Assembly: GCA_013619125.1 (NCBI GenBank)
Contig: JABXKS010000003.1
Span: 27,151 to 91,150, forward strand
Direction of reading: 5' to 3'
DNA: 64,000 nt
DNA from: Clostridiales bacterium
GTDB lineage: Bacteria; Bacillota; Clostridia; Tissierellales; GPF-1
Position numbers and translations under genes: made by a program. Each line of letters starts with the position of its first letter. The stretch's first letter is position 1. The notes beneath the pieces were generated by a model. It was given only the letters and a program-made list of their open reading frames with translations. It searched no databases and was not told the DNA's origin. Positions 44,520-53,632 of this stretch are shown piece by piece.

Positions 44520-45689
44520 TTAATCTCTATATACTTGCACCAACCGCATGACTCTTTCGACTGTATCGGCCAGCAGAGACTCCGAATTTGCAATGGCGTC
44601 CGTAAGATCCATGGGGCCATCTGTAATACTGAACACGCTGGTTAATCCTTCTTCATATAGTTGCTCAATCCCTGTTCCTATTGATCCAACAATTGCGATC
44701 ACAGGGATCCCCACTCTCTTACAAAGCTTTGCGATTCCGATAGGCAATTTCCCACGCAATGTCTGCTCATTCATCTGACCCTCGCCCGTAATCACCAGAT
44801 CAAATCCCTCATCAATTCGCTTGTCGAGTCCGATGGTTTCTCGAATGATCTCGAATCCCATCTTCAACTCCGCCTTTAAAAACGCTGACAAACCAGCGCC
44901 CAACCCACCTGCAGCCCCCGCACCTTTCAGCTCTGACACTTCAAGTTCCAAATCCTTATAAATGCATGCCGCAAAATTTTCAAGCGCAGCGTCCAAAATT
45001 TTCACCATAGCTGCATCTGCCCCTTTTTGGGGACCATACACAGCTGCCGCACCGGTCGGTCCAGTCAAAGGATTATCCACATCACACGCAACTTCCACAA
45101 CCAAGTTTTGCAATCGTGGATCTGCCAGTTCCGTCTTGATCGACTGTAGATCCAGTAACCCTTCAGCCCCCCATGGTATTTGCCTTCCCTTTCGATCTAG
45201 CAACTTAAAACCCAAGGCTTGTAGCAAACCAGCTCCTCCATCATTGGTGGCGCTGCCTCCGATTCCCATAATGAGATGCGTACAACCTTCATCTAATACC
45301 TTAAGAATCAACTCACCCGTTCCATAGGTCGTTGTTTTCATGGGATTTTGCTTATCCTGCGGGACAAGAGGCAATCCTGATGCACTGGCCATTTCGATCA
45401 CCGCTGTTTTCCCATCTCCAAGGATTCCGTAAAAAGCTTCAACCGTTTCGCCAAGTGGACCTGTTACCCATACTTTTTCCATGCGCCCCCCTGTGTTAAT
45501 GACCAGAGATTCTACCGTTCCTTCTCCGCCATCCGCCATGGGGAGCGCAATCACTTCCACTTCTGGGTTCAATCGATTGATTGTTGATTTTGTTATCTTG
45601 CAAAATTCAACCGCCGTAAGGCTTCCTTTGAAAGAATCTGGTGCAACTAAAATTCTCATATCATTCACCTCGGTTTTATTGTATATCAA
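44520..45689 (-). CDS. glycerate kinase
   Basis: MRILVAPDSFKGSLTAVEFCK, MADGGEGTVESLV, MGIGGSATNDGGAGLLQALGF and ITGEGQMNEQTLRGKLPIGIAKL. First Met may be internal (MRILVAPDSF). Confidence 0.94.
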   Translation of the reverse strand: MIYNKTEVNDMRILVAPDSFKGSLTAVEFCKITKSTINRLNPEVEVIALPMADGGEGTVESLVINTGGRMEKVWVTGPLGETVEAFYGILGDGKTAVIEMASASGLPLVPQDKQNPMKTTTYGTGELILKVLDEGCTHLIMGIGGSATNDGGAGLLQALGFKLLDRKGRQIPWGAEGLLDLQSIKTELADPRLQNLVVEVACDVDNPLTGPTGAAAVYGPQKGADAAMVKILDAALENFAACIYKDLELEVSELKGAGAAGGLGAGLSAFLKAELKMGFEIIRETIGLDKRIDEGFDLVITGEGQMNEQTLRGKLPIGIAKLCKRVGIPVIAIVGSIGTGIEQLYEEGLTSVFSITDGPMDLTDAIANSESLLADTVERVMRLVQVYRD

Positions 45690-45803
45690 AAATATGCACC
45701 ATTACCGGCAAGAAAACCAAACAATTAACTGAAGCAACATCCGCCTTCAGACTATTTTCCCTTTTCCATCGTACCACGTAGAATGACAGAAAAAAAGAAC
45801 CCA

Positions 45804-46835
45804 TCACTCTGAGTCCTTTTTGCCTACGGATCGAAAAAAATGTTTGGCCGCTACTGAGGCCAATTGTTTTCTTGCCTTCCAAGGAGCCGATCGCTTCACC
45901 AACTCGGAGATAATGATTCGCTGAAACATCCGAGAGAAAAACCGTTGAGGCGGCGGCACTTTCTGCTCCATTCGCAAATAGAGGTCACGAATGCAATCAC
46001 GCTGAAAATGCAGAATCGAATTCAAATTCCCCGAGTCTGCATAATATCCACAATGAAAATTTCGCTCCGCAAATGCTTTTTCAGGAACCAACGAAAAATC
46101 AATGCCCATTCTTTCAAAATTCTCGCTCAAAAACTCTCGATAAGTCGCACGACAGCATGGACCGCCTCCAAGATTATAGGTGTGATGAGCCAACTCATCC
46201 ACATGCTGCAGGGCTTGCACCATCGCATAAGCCGTATCCCTTGTACTCGTCACTTCAATGTTCGTATCCAAAGGCATATTAAAAAACAGCGGATCCAATT
46301 TTCGATTTTCACTCATAATCGCAGACAAACGAAATATTGTCCATTTCAAATCGCTCTTTTGGATCAACTCCTCCGCTTCAATTTTCGTTTGCGCGTAGCG
46401 ATCCGACTCGCTCGAGATTACTGGATCGCCCACTCGAATCCAAGGATTTTCCAATCGATCTCCATAAATCGCAACAGAGGATGTATACAGAAAAAAGCTA
46501 CTGCTTTTTTCATTCTGTAAAGCCTCCAACAAATTCTTGGTACCCTCCACATTCACCCGCCTCGCCAATTCCGGCTTTTCATCTGCTAAGGGAGGAAGAA
46601 TGGCAGCCAAATGAATCACTGCATAACAATCTGCAACTGCATGTACCACCTGTTCCTTCTGTGTGATATCGCCCCATACAATTTCAAGTTGCTTGGAGTA
46701 TCGTTTTAATCTATGCTTTGAAAAACGATCCGGCAAACTCAATACACGTATCAGATAATCCGTTTTATTCAACAGCATTTCGATGACATTCAAGCCAATC
46801 TCGCCGCTCGCACCCGTTACCAATACACGTTTCAT
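45804..46835 (-). CDS. NAD-dependent epimerase/dehydratase family protein
   Basis: RVLVTGASGEIGLNVIEMLL, AVIHLAAILPP, YTSSVAIYGD and YAQTKIEAEELI (SDR). Confidence 0.9.
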   Translation of the reverse strand: MKRVLVTGASGEIGLNVIEMLLNKTDYLIRVLSLPDRFSKHRLKRYSKQLEIVWGDITQKEQVVHAVADCYAVIHLAAILPPLADEKPELARRVNVEGTKNLLEALQNEKSSSFFLYTSSVAIYGDRLENPWIRVGDPVISSESDRYAQTKIEAEELIQKSDLKWTIFRLSAIMSENRKLDPLFFNMPLDTNIEVTSTRDTAYAMVQALQHVDELAHHTYNLGGGPCCRATYREFLSENFERMGIDFSLVPEKAFAERNFHCGYYADSGNLNSILHFQRDCIRDLYLRMEQKVPPPQRFFSRMFQRIIISELVKRSAPWKARKQLASVAAKHFFRSVGKKDSE

Positions 46836-46952
46836 ATCCTCACCTCCTCAAAAATAAACGCACGTTCATTATTCATTTACCCGAAATCGACTGTCTCCAA
46901 ACGAAAACAGGTCCCCCATAGAGGACCTGCACATTCATATTCAATATATGAT

Positions 46953-47483
46953 TTAGTTGTCAAGCTTATATCTCAGTTGAACAATCCCATGGGGATAAAC
47001 CATGGTACCTTTCAATATCCATAAACTCTCGGGAATCCCAGGTATAAAGAGAGGAATGCCATTGCCTAAGGTGATCGGCAAAATGGTGATCATCAATTCA
47101 TCCACCGCCTCTGCCACCATAAATCCGGCAATAATCGTTGCGCCGCCCATCAACCACAGATTTTCGTTATCTCTTTGCCGCAGCGAATCCACAAACTCAG
47201 TAATTGGACTTTTGATATATGTCACATTGCCATGAGATTCTTCGTCTTCATGGGAAAAGACATAGCAAGGTCGGCTTCCAAATGGATAGGCTTGCCCTTC
47301 TAGAAACTGCTGATAGGTGCTGTTTCCAACAACAATTCCATCAATTGCAGATAGGAATTCATAATAGCCATAATCTTCTTCCTCGCCAATGGCCGGCAGC
47401 CAGTCGACGTTCCCGTCTTCTCTAGCGATGTAACCATCCAAACTCATCGCAATATAACAGGTGATTTTCCCGCGTTCTTTCAT
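46953..47483 (-). CDS. dihydrofolate reductase family protein (RibD C-terminal-like)
   Basis: ITCYIAMSLDGYIAREDGNVDWL, VVGNSTYQQFL, LWLMGGATIIAGFMVAEAVDELMITILPITLGNGIPLF. Confidence 0.92.
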   Translation of the reverse strand: MKERGKITCYIAMSLDGYIAREDGNVDWLPAIGEEEDYGYYEFLSAIDGIVVGNSTYQQFLEGQAYPFGSRPCYVFSHEDEESHGNVTYIKSPITEFVDSLRQRDNENLWLMGGATIIAGFMVAEAVDELMITILPITLGNGIPLFIPGIPESLWILKGTMVYPHGIVQLRYKLDN

Positions 47484-47527
47484 AGGAAGCTCCTTTCAAT
47501 TTGCTTTACTTCCTATATACCCGAAAC

Positions 47528-48184
47528 CTAGTCTTTATACGGCTGTATCCAAAGATTATGGACACCATTCGCTCTCGCAATCTGTTTTGAACGATGATTC
47601 AAATAAAAAGCGAGTGGCCGATAAAGCAGCTGAGGGATCCGAACCGTCATTTCTCTTTGAACATCCTCCCGAATCTTTTGGTCATTGATCAGATCCTCCA
47701 CCATCATTGAAAATGCCTGGATAATCACTTCTCCCTTTTTACCCAGCTCCACCATAGGAATTCCATCAAGAATCGCGCCACCGCCATATCCAATTCCCCC
47801 GGCCCATTCCCGTTTCATTTTTTTTGCAAAGATTTCGCAAGCCCCCAGAATCGGATCCAATAATCTCACATCTGGAAATCCACACTGCGCAATTACAAAA
47901 AACTTGGCTCCAGGTTTCACCTTGATCTCTCTCTTGATACTCTCCTCCATAAACCATAGCACCGGATACGGCAAATAATCCACATACAAAGGAGTAACCA
48001 ATCCCAAATAGTCTGCTTCCTCCAGCTTTCCAATCATTTTATCCAATTGCTCCGGTGATTCAAATGCATCGATAATATGGGCTATTTCCGTCTCTACGCC
48101 AGACATTTCAGCTTCTTTCTGAATCGCTTGAGCAAATCGGAACGATGTTTTTTCCCGCCGAGAACTTCCATTCAACAAAATCAT
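47528..48184 (-). CDS. NAD(P)H-dependent oxidoreductase (flavodoxin-fold)
   Basis: MILLNGSSRREKTSFRFAQAIQKEAE...ADYLGLVTPLYVDYLPYPVLWFMEES...FFVIAQCGFPD. Confidence 0.8.
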   Translation of the reverse strand: MILLNGSSRREKTSFRFAQAIQKEAEMSGVETEIAHIIDAFESPEQLDKMIGKLEEADYLGLVTPLYVDYLPYPVLWFMEESIKREIKVKPGAKFFVIAQCGFPDVRLLDPILGACEIFAKKMKREWAGGIGYGGGAILDGIPMVELGKKGEVIIQAFSMMVEDLINDQKIREDVQREMTVRIPQLLYRPLAFYLNHRSKQIARANGVHNLWIQPYKD

Positions 48185-48189
48185 TTTTC

Positions 48190-48744
48190 TCAACCCGTTA
48201 CCTCCTTCACCATTTCCTGAAGCATGGTTCGAACCGTATGCGACTCGAGTTTCGGACAAAATACACGATGCGAGAAGGTGGGCGAGCTCATATTCAATGC
48301 ATTCCGTTCCACCAGCAGGTTAAAGTTCACAACCTCTTCTCCATCACAATGCTCATAGGTTCCCATCCCCATCAGACGTTTATTCCCGTATCGAGTGGGA
48401 TGCAAAAGATGATCTCCCTTTACGCGATAAAGAGGCAGACACATAGTCATCAATCGATCAACGGCTTTTTTCAACGTGGCGCTATATCCGCCAAATTGAA
48501 TGGGTGTAAAGAAAATCATCACATCACATTCGGCCAGGGCATGAAAAATTGGCTCCATCTCATCCTTTAAAATGCAGGTTCCCGGGGTTTTCGTTCCACA
48601 AGAACCGCAAGAACGACAGGGCAAGATCTGCATCTCTGACAAGAAGAATGATTCTACTTTCCAGTTTTGATCAACCAACTCTTCCAAAAGAATTTCCTCT
48701 AGATGATTTTTTTCAGGATGTCCATCAAGAATCACTGCTCGCAC
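48190..48744 (-). CDS. flavodoxin-family / NADPH-dependent FMN reductase-like protein
   Basis: MRAVILDGHPEKNHLEEILLEEL...CRSCGSCGTKTPGTCILKDEMEPIFHALAECDVMIFFTPIQFGGYSATLKKAVDRL. Confidence 0.87.
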   Translation of the reverse strand: MRAVILDGHPEKNHLEEILLEELVDQNWKVESFFLSEMQILPCRSCGSCGTKTPGTCILKDEMEPIFHALAECDVMIFFTPIQFGGYSATLKKAVDRLMTMCLPLYRVKGDHLLHPTRYGNKRLMGMGTYEHCDGEEVVNFNLLVERNALNMSSPTFSHRVFCPKLESHTVRTMLQEMVKEVTG

Positions 48745-48870
48745 CTCTTTGTTCCTCCTTTATTTACTCTATCTCCATTTTAACTGATTTACAAAATAAT
48801 AAAAGTGTTTTTATGCCTCTGGGTATCTATATATAGAAAGAACATTCTTTTGTTTAGAAAGGAGAGGAAA

Positions 48871-49056
48871 ATGGCACACTATCGTGTCCACAAGGTCAAT
48901 CTGAAAAAGAAAATCGAACCCGATGAATTAGAGATCTACTTAAATGGACTGGAAGGAAAAATCATTTCCATCGTTCCTAACATCACTCCGCGCATGCACC
49001 CCATGGGTGCCACGGCTCGTTACGACTATCTCTTAATTGTTGTTGAACTTCCATAA
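48871..49056 (+). CDS. small uncharacterised protein (61 aa)
   Basis: AAAGGAGAGGAAA ribosome-binding site followed by MAHYRVHKVNLKKKIEPDELEIYLNGLEGKIISIVPNITPRMHPMGATARYDYLLIVVELP; own terminator follows. Confidence 0.72.
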   Translation: MAHYRVHKVNLKKKIEPDELEIYLNGLEGKIISIVPNITPRMHPMGATARYDYLLIVVELP

Positions 49057-49061
49057 AAAAA

Positions 49062-49107
49062 CCCCTTGCACGACAATGCATCCATTGTCTCTTGCAAGGG
49101 GTTTCTC
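49062..49107. terminator. bidirectional terminator
   Basis: AAACCCCTTGCACGACAATGCATCCATTGTCTCTTGCAAGGGGTTT. Confidence 0.82.
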
Positions 49108-49116
49108 ACTTCACAC

Positions 49117-49875
49117 TTATACAACCGGAAGATAAAATTTTGCCAACAGCTCTTCCATGGAGAACTGCTCGCGCGCTTTCTCTTTCAAATCTTCAACAAT
49201 CTTCCCTTCCCGCAACATGATCAGTCGGTTGCCATAGGTTAAAGCATCCTTCAAGTTATGGGTAACCATGATGGTCATAATTCCCTTCTCTTCGACCAAG
49301 GCTTGCGTCTTATCCAAGATTAGTTTTGCCGTCTTTGGATCCAAGGCTGCCGTATGCTCATCCAGCAAAAGCAATTGGGGCGTTTTCATGGTTGCCATCA
49401 CCAATGCAACGGTCTGACGCTGTCCGCCTGACAGTTCCCGCATGGGCGTATCTAGCTTGTTTTCCAAACCAAGACCTAAATCCTTCAGAAGTTCGCCATA
49501 TCGTGCTCTAGCCGATTTTCGAATCGCAAACCGAAGACTTACATGCTCCCCCTTGCGATCTGCCAAAGCCATATTCTCCAAAAGTGTCATGGAACCGACG
49601 GTGCCTGCCGCAGGATCCTGATAGACCTTGCCAATTCGCGCTTTTTTCAAATGAGTCGGCATTGACAATATGGATTGATTCTCTAGCAAGACATCGCCAT
49701 CATCGGGTTGCATATCCCCAACTATCATTTTAAACAAAGACGACTTTCCGGCGCCGTTGTTTCCCACCATGGTCACAAATTCATTTTTCTGAATGGACAA
49801 ATCCAAACCAGAAAAAAGTACCTGTTCCCCATGTAGGGTTTGAAATGATTTATGAATCTTTCTAAACTCGAGCAT
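49117..49875 (-). CDS. ABC transporter ATP-binding protein (TrpX/YZ-type system)
   Basis: VGNNGAGKSSLFKMIVG, ELSGGQRQTVALVMATMKTPQLLLLDEHTAALDPKTA. Confidence 0.93.
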   Translation of the reverse strand: MLEFRKIHKSFQTLHGEQVLFSGLDLSIQKNEFVTMVGNNGAGKSSLFKMIVGDMQPDDGDVLLENQSILSMPTHLKKARIGKVYQDPAAGTVGSMTLLENMALADRKGEHVSLRFAIRKSARARYGELLKDLGLGLENKLDTPMRELSGGQRQTVALVMATMKTPQLLLLDEHTAALDPKTAKLILDKTQALVEEKGIMTIMVTHNLKDALTYGNRLIMLREGKIVEDLKEKAREQFSMEELLAKFYLPVV

Positions 49876-50704
49876 ATTTGCCTCCCACTTTCTTTTCCAA
49901 TATCAAAATAACCAACAAGATGAAAGCCGTTACCAATTTCAAATCGCTCGGTTCCAATCCATAATGAAGGGCTGTCGCCAAAATCACCCGGTAAACAAAG
50001 CTTCCCACAAGGGCAATTGTTGTGATGGCAACAAAACCAAATCGCTTCAACAGGCTCTCGCCGAGAATAATCGAAGCCAATCCCGTTACCAAGGTACCAA
50101 TCCCCATGCTGATATCCGCGAATCCCTGATACTGCGACATCAATCCACCGGACATAGCAACCAGGCCATTGGCCAGTCCCAATCCAAGTATCTTAAAGTT
50201 CCCAGGATCAATGCCAAGTCCTTCTACAACCCGGGAGTTATCTCCCAAGGCGCGAAGCACAAAACCAGCATGGGTTCTAAGAAACAAGTCCACCAAGAGT
50301 TTTACCACAATCGTGATCATTACAATCTTCAATAGGTTGCCTTCTTTAGATGCAAATAAATGATTCACCGCAAACAATGGTATATTGGGTTTCCCCATTA
50401 TGCGAAGATTAATGCTGTATAAACCAATCATCACAAGAATCCCCGCTAGAATACCATCCACTTTGCCTTTTGCATGAATCAATCCCGTGATCGATCCTGC
50501 CACGAATCCCGCTGCTAAAGCAGCCAAGATTGCCATGATCCCCGAACCACCGCTCATCAATACGCTTGCAGAAACGGCTGCTCCCGTCGCAAAGCTACCA
50601 TCTACCGTAAGATCCGGAAAGTTCAAGATCCGAAAGCTGATTAAAATCCCGATTGCCATAATGCCAAATATCAAACCCTGTTCCAATAATGATAGAAAAT
50701 CCAT
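49862..50704 (-). CDS. ABC transporter permease (TrpY-like)
   Basis: LNFPDLTVDGSFATGAAVSASVLMSGG; hydrophobic throughout; operonic with the ATPase. Confidence 0.9.
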   Translation of the reverse strand: MDFLSLLEQGLIFGIMAIGILISFRILNFPDLTVDGSFATGAAVSASVLMSGGSGIMAILAALAAGFVAGSITGLIHAKGKVDGILAGILVMIGLYSINLRIMGKPNIPLFAVNHLFASKEGNLLKIVMITIVVKLLVDLFLRTHAGFVLRALGDNSRVVEGLGIDPGNFKILGLGLANGLVAMSGGLMSQYQGFADISMGIGTLVTGLASIILGESLLKRFGFVAITTIALVGSFVYRVILATALHYGLEPSDLKLVTAFILLVILILEKKVGGKYARV

Positions 50705-50728
50705 AATTCACACCCCAATCAATGTCTC

Positions 50729-51703
50729 TTATTCACCCAGTCGCGATTGCAATTCCTCCGGCAATGTAATGCCAAAAAACGTCAACGCTTCTTCATTTAC
50801 TGTAAATGCCGTATTCTGAGTGGTTTCAAATGGAATGTCATCTACTTTAGCACCTTCCAAAATTCGTGCCACCATTTTCCCGGTTTGAAGACCGACTTCA
50901 TAATCGCTGGCATTGTCCATCGCAATCGCACCTTGATCTACAAACGCCTGCACGGTTCCAATAATCGGCACGCCCGCTTCATTTGCCTTTTCAACAACAA
51001 CTGGAAATGCAGAAGCAACCATATTGTCTTGAACCGAATACAACATATCCACCTTCGGCAACAATTGATCCAGAGCAATACCCATCTCATTTGTTGATGT
51101 AATCACAGCCAATTCCATCTTGTATCCCAGCTCTTCAGCCTTTGCTTTTGCCCTTTCCATCAAGAACACCGAATTCGCTTCAGCCGTGTTATACACCATT
51201 CCGATGGTTTTCGCTTCCGGTAGCAAGGTTTGAAACAAGTCAAATTGCGACTCAATCGGCGTCAGATTACTTACACCCGTCATTCCTAGTCCAATCAGTC
51301 CCGCTCCCTCAGGATCCGTTACTGCGGAAAAGACCACCGGAATTCCTTCAATTACATTTTTCATAGCCTGCGCGCTGGGTGTGGTAATTGCAACAATCAA
51401 GTCTTTTTTCTGCGACTGGAATTCCTGCGCAATCATTTGTGTGTTCTCCATAGCGCCTTGTGCATTCTTAAAATCAATGTTGATTTCTTGTCCGTCATGA
51501 TACCCTTCTGTTTCCAATTGATCGATAATGCCTTGTCGAATCTCGTCGAGTGATGGGTGTTCAACAATCTGTGTAATGCCGATCTCAATCGGCTTTACAG
51601 TCATTTCTCCAGCCGGCTCAGCCTCCGCACAACCTGCAAAAACCCCTGCCACCATCAACATGCTCATTCCTACCCCAATTAGTTTCATCATTTGCTTTTT
51701 CAT
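50729..51703 (-). CDS. ABC transporter substrate-binding lipoprotein (TrpX family)
   Basis: Lipobox VAGVFAGCAE; IGITQIVEHPSLDEIRQGIIDQLETEGYHDGQEINIDFKNAQGAMENTQMIAQEFQSQKKDLIVAITTPSAQAM. An alternative in-frame start lies at 51712. Confidence 0.92.
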   Translation of the reverse strand: MKKQMMKLIGVGMSMLMVAGVFAGCAEAEPAGEMTVKPIEIGITQIVEHPSLDEIRQGIIDQLETEGYHDGQEINIDFKNAQGAMENTQMIAQEFQSQKKDLIVAITTPSAQAMKNVIEGIPVVFSAVTDPEGAGLIGLGMTGVSNLTPIESQFDLFQTLLPEAKTIGMVYNTAEANSVFLMERAKAKAEELGYKMELAVITSTNEMGIALDQLLPKVDMLYSVQDNMVASAFPVVVEKANEAGVPIIGTVQAFVDQGAIAMDNASDYEVGLQTGKMVARILEGAKVDDIPFETTQNTAFTVNEEALTFFGITLPEELQSRLGE

Positions 51704-51720
51704 CCTCTTCATCCTCCCTA

Positions 51721-51752
51721 AAAAAAAAGAGCCTATCCCTACGGATAGACTC
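51721..51752 (-). terminator. second (start-proximal) hairpin terminator in the trpX leader
   Basis: Minus strand GAGTCTATCC-GTAG-GGATAGGCTC-TTTTTTTTT, directly before the trpX ribosome-binding site. Confidence 0.8.
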
Positions 51753-51782
51753 ATGATCTACAGCTACACTTATTTCAAGCAT

Positions 51783-51810
51783 AAAAAAACCCGTACGCGA
51801 GGTACAGGTT
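51783..51810 (-). terminator. attenuator terminator of the leader-peptide system
   Basis: Minus strand AACCTGTAC-CTCGC-GTACGGGTT-TTTTTAT: 9-bp stem with one G-U pair, then a U-run. Confidence 0.82.
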
Positions 51811-51835
51811 CAACTTGACTTAATCAAAAAAATGA

Positions 51836-51928
51836 TTATACGGCAAACAAACGAACCTGACCCATGTTATCAGCTTTTTTTAAGAGTGCATTCATTTGCC
51901 AACGCCAATTCATCATAGTCAATTTCAT
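51836..51928 (-). CDS. Trp-codon-containing leader peptide (30 aa)
   Basis: Minus strand AAGGAGGCAGAACA-ATG; MKLTMMNWRWQMNALLKKADNMGQVRLFAV*. Two Trp codons, strong ribosome-binding site, stop 25 nt before the attenuator. Confidence 0.85.
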   Translation of the reverse strand: MKLTMMNWRWQMNALLKKADNMGQVRLFAV

Positions 51929-51958
51929 TGTTCTGCCTCCTTCGAATTTATTATTGCT

Positions 51959-51987
51959 AGTATATCGAGATTTGTTGATTCCGTCAA
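51959..51987 (-). promoter_or_regulatory. sigma-A-type promoter of the leader-trpX operon
   Basis: Minus strand TTGACG-N17-TATACT. Confidence 0.78.
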
Positions 51988-52101
51988 GAGATATTTTTAC
52001 ATTTCCTTACTATCTATCCAAGCTTCAACCAAATAACCCGTTTCTCCAGCATTCAAACCAGATGAATTCTGCTCTCTGATTGTCTGGACGATCGTTACTG
52101 A

Positions 52102-52881
52102 TTAAAATCGAATCTTGAGCATACGATGCGTTGCCATCATCCCCGCTTTCTCCAATGTCTTCCTCGATCCGGTATTGTTAAAATCACAGGCGGCATTCGC
52201 TTGTAATCCACGTTCTTTCGCCTTAGCAAGCAAATTGGCGATCACATAGGTGGCCACGCCCATTTTGCGAAACTTAGGATGCGTCACCATTCCTAAATCT
52301 GCAAATCCCGGAACCTTTTCATCCACTCTCAATTCTCCAGTTCCAATAATCTTTCCCTTCGTTTTCACGACAAACAATCCCTGATTTTCCCGTAAATTTT
52401 CATAATATCCGGCAAAAGGCTCCCTGGAAATGGTCCGGCAAATCTTTATTTCCTGTTCCGTAGCTTCCTCAAACACACACCCTTCCAAAGGCGGATCCAC
52501 ATTTACGCATTTATTCCGACTTTCAAACAAGTATGACTCGATTGCAACCGATTTTTGAAATTCCAAACACAAAGACAAAAACCAAGGCTCACGCGTAGAA
52601 ACACAAGCCGATTTCACGGTTTCTTCGAGCAACATTTGCCGCATCCAATTCTGCGCCATAGGCATGGATCCCTCATCCATCCACCACTGAACCAATTCAC
52701 CATCCTCCTTAATAAAACAAGAACCCAGCGCTTGAACACCAAGCCTGATTTCATAGCCCTTGGCTTTCCCGAGGATCACATTGCGAAAAAAATCATCAAT
52801 GGTGTGTCCAATTCTCGTATAGTATGCAAATTTCACCTGCTCTGATTGTTCCATATCCAATGCAAGCAATCGAAATTTCAT
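52102..52881 (-). CDS. GNAT-family N-acetyltransferase
   Basis: FVVKTKGKIIGTGELRVDEKVPGFADLGMVTHPKFRKMGVATYVIANLLAKAKERGLQANAACDFNNTGSRKTLEKAGM. Confidence 0.9.
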   Translation of the reverse strand: MKFRLLALDMEQSEQVKFAYYTRIGHTIDDFFRNVILGKAKGYEIRLGVQALGSCFIKEDGELVQWWMDEGSMPMAQNWMRQMLLEETVKSACVSTREPWFLSLCLEFQKSVAIESYLFESRNKCVNVDPPLEGCVFEEATEQEIKICRTISREPFAGYYENLRENQGLFVVKTKGKIIGTGELRVDEKVPGFADLGMVTHPKFRKMGVATYVIANLLAKAKERGLQANAACDFNNTGSRKTLEKAGMMATHRMLKIRF

Positions 52882-52940
52882 CCCCTCACCCCCTTCTCTC
52901 ATGCCTTCCATTATAACCCAAAAGCCGCTGGTCTGCGGCT

Positions 52941-53543
52941 TCAGTCTTCCCATCCATATGCTCCGACAAACTCCACAAATTGCACCGCCAAGAGTTCGGT
53001 TTCCGAAAAGCTGTCATCCTCCAATCGAGTAATCAGCATTAATTTTTGCATCTCTCTCGTTCCAATCGGCAAAAGAAGTTTTCCGCCCCGCTTCAATTGT
53101 TCCATCAATGCATATGGCTTGCTTCCCGCTGCCGCCGTCACGATAATCCGGTCAAAGGGAGCCTCCTCCCTCCAGCCTTTGCTTCCGTCTCCAATGCGAA
53201 AGTGAATATTTTCATACGCCAGGCTCGACAAATTCGCTTGTGCGGTAATCGCTAAGGCTTCATGCCGTTCAATCGTATAAACCTCAGCCGCATATTCCGC
53301 TAAAAACGCAGTTTGATACCCAGATCCCGTCCCCACTTCCAACACCTTGTGGTCCTTATGCAGATCCAGTCGAATCGTCATCTCCAACACCAAGGTTGGC
53401 TGTGAAATAGTCTGGCCAAATCCGATGGGCAAGGGAATATCCCATTCAGCATTTTTATGCAAGGATTCTGGGAGAAACAACCGGCGATCCAGCGTCATAA
53501 AGAAATGAACCATCTTCGCTTCTTTGTCTGAAAGCGCAACCAT
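52941..53543 (-). CDS. pcm: protein-L-isoaspartate O-methyltransferase
   Basis: DIPLPIGFGQTISQPTLVLEMTIRLDLHKDHKVLEVGTGSGYQTAFLAEYAAEVYTIER...FDRIIVTAAA. Confidence 0.92.
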   Translation of the reverse strand: MVALSDKEAKMVHFFMTLDRRLFLPESLHKNAEWDIPLPIGFGQTISQPTLVLEMTIRLDLHKDHKVLEVGTGSGYQTAFLAEYAAEVYTIERHEALAITAQANLSSLAYENIHFRIGDGSKGWREEAPFDRIIVTAAAGSKPYALMEQLKRGGKLLLPIGTREMQKLMLITRLEDDSFSETELLAVQFVEFVGAYGWED

Positions 53544-53632
53544 AGAATCAACCCCTCTCTATGATTTTGATACCCATTCCTCGTTTGAATTCGAAAAAAA
53601 ATGAGGAACCGAATCCGGCCCCTCAAACTCCT

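Noticed and set aside
51528-51818. 96-aa plus-strand ORF across the trpX start and leader
   Set aside because: Antisense to the substrate-binding protein and regulatory hairpins; no coding signature.
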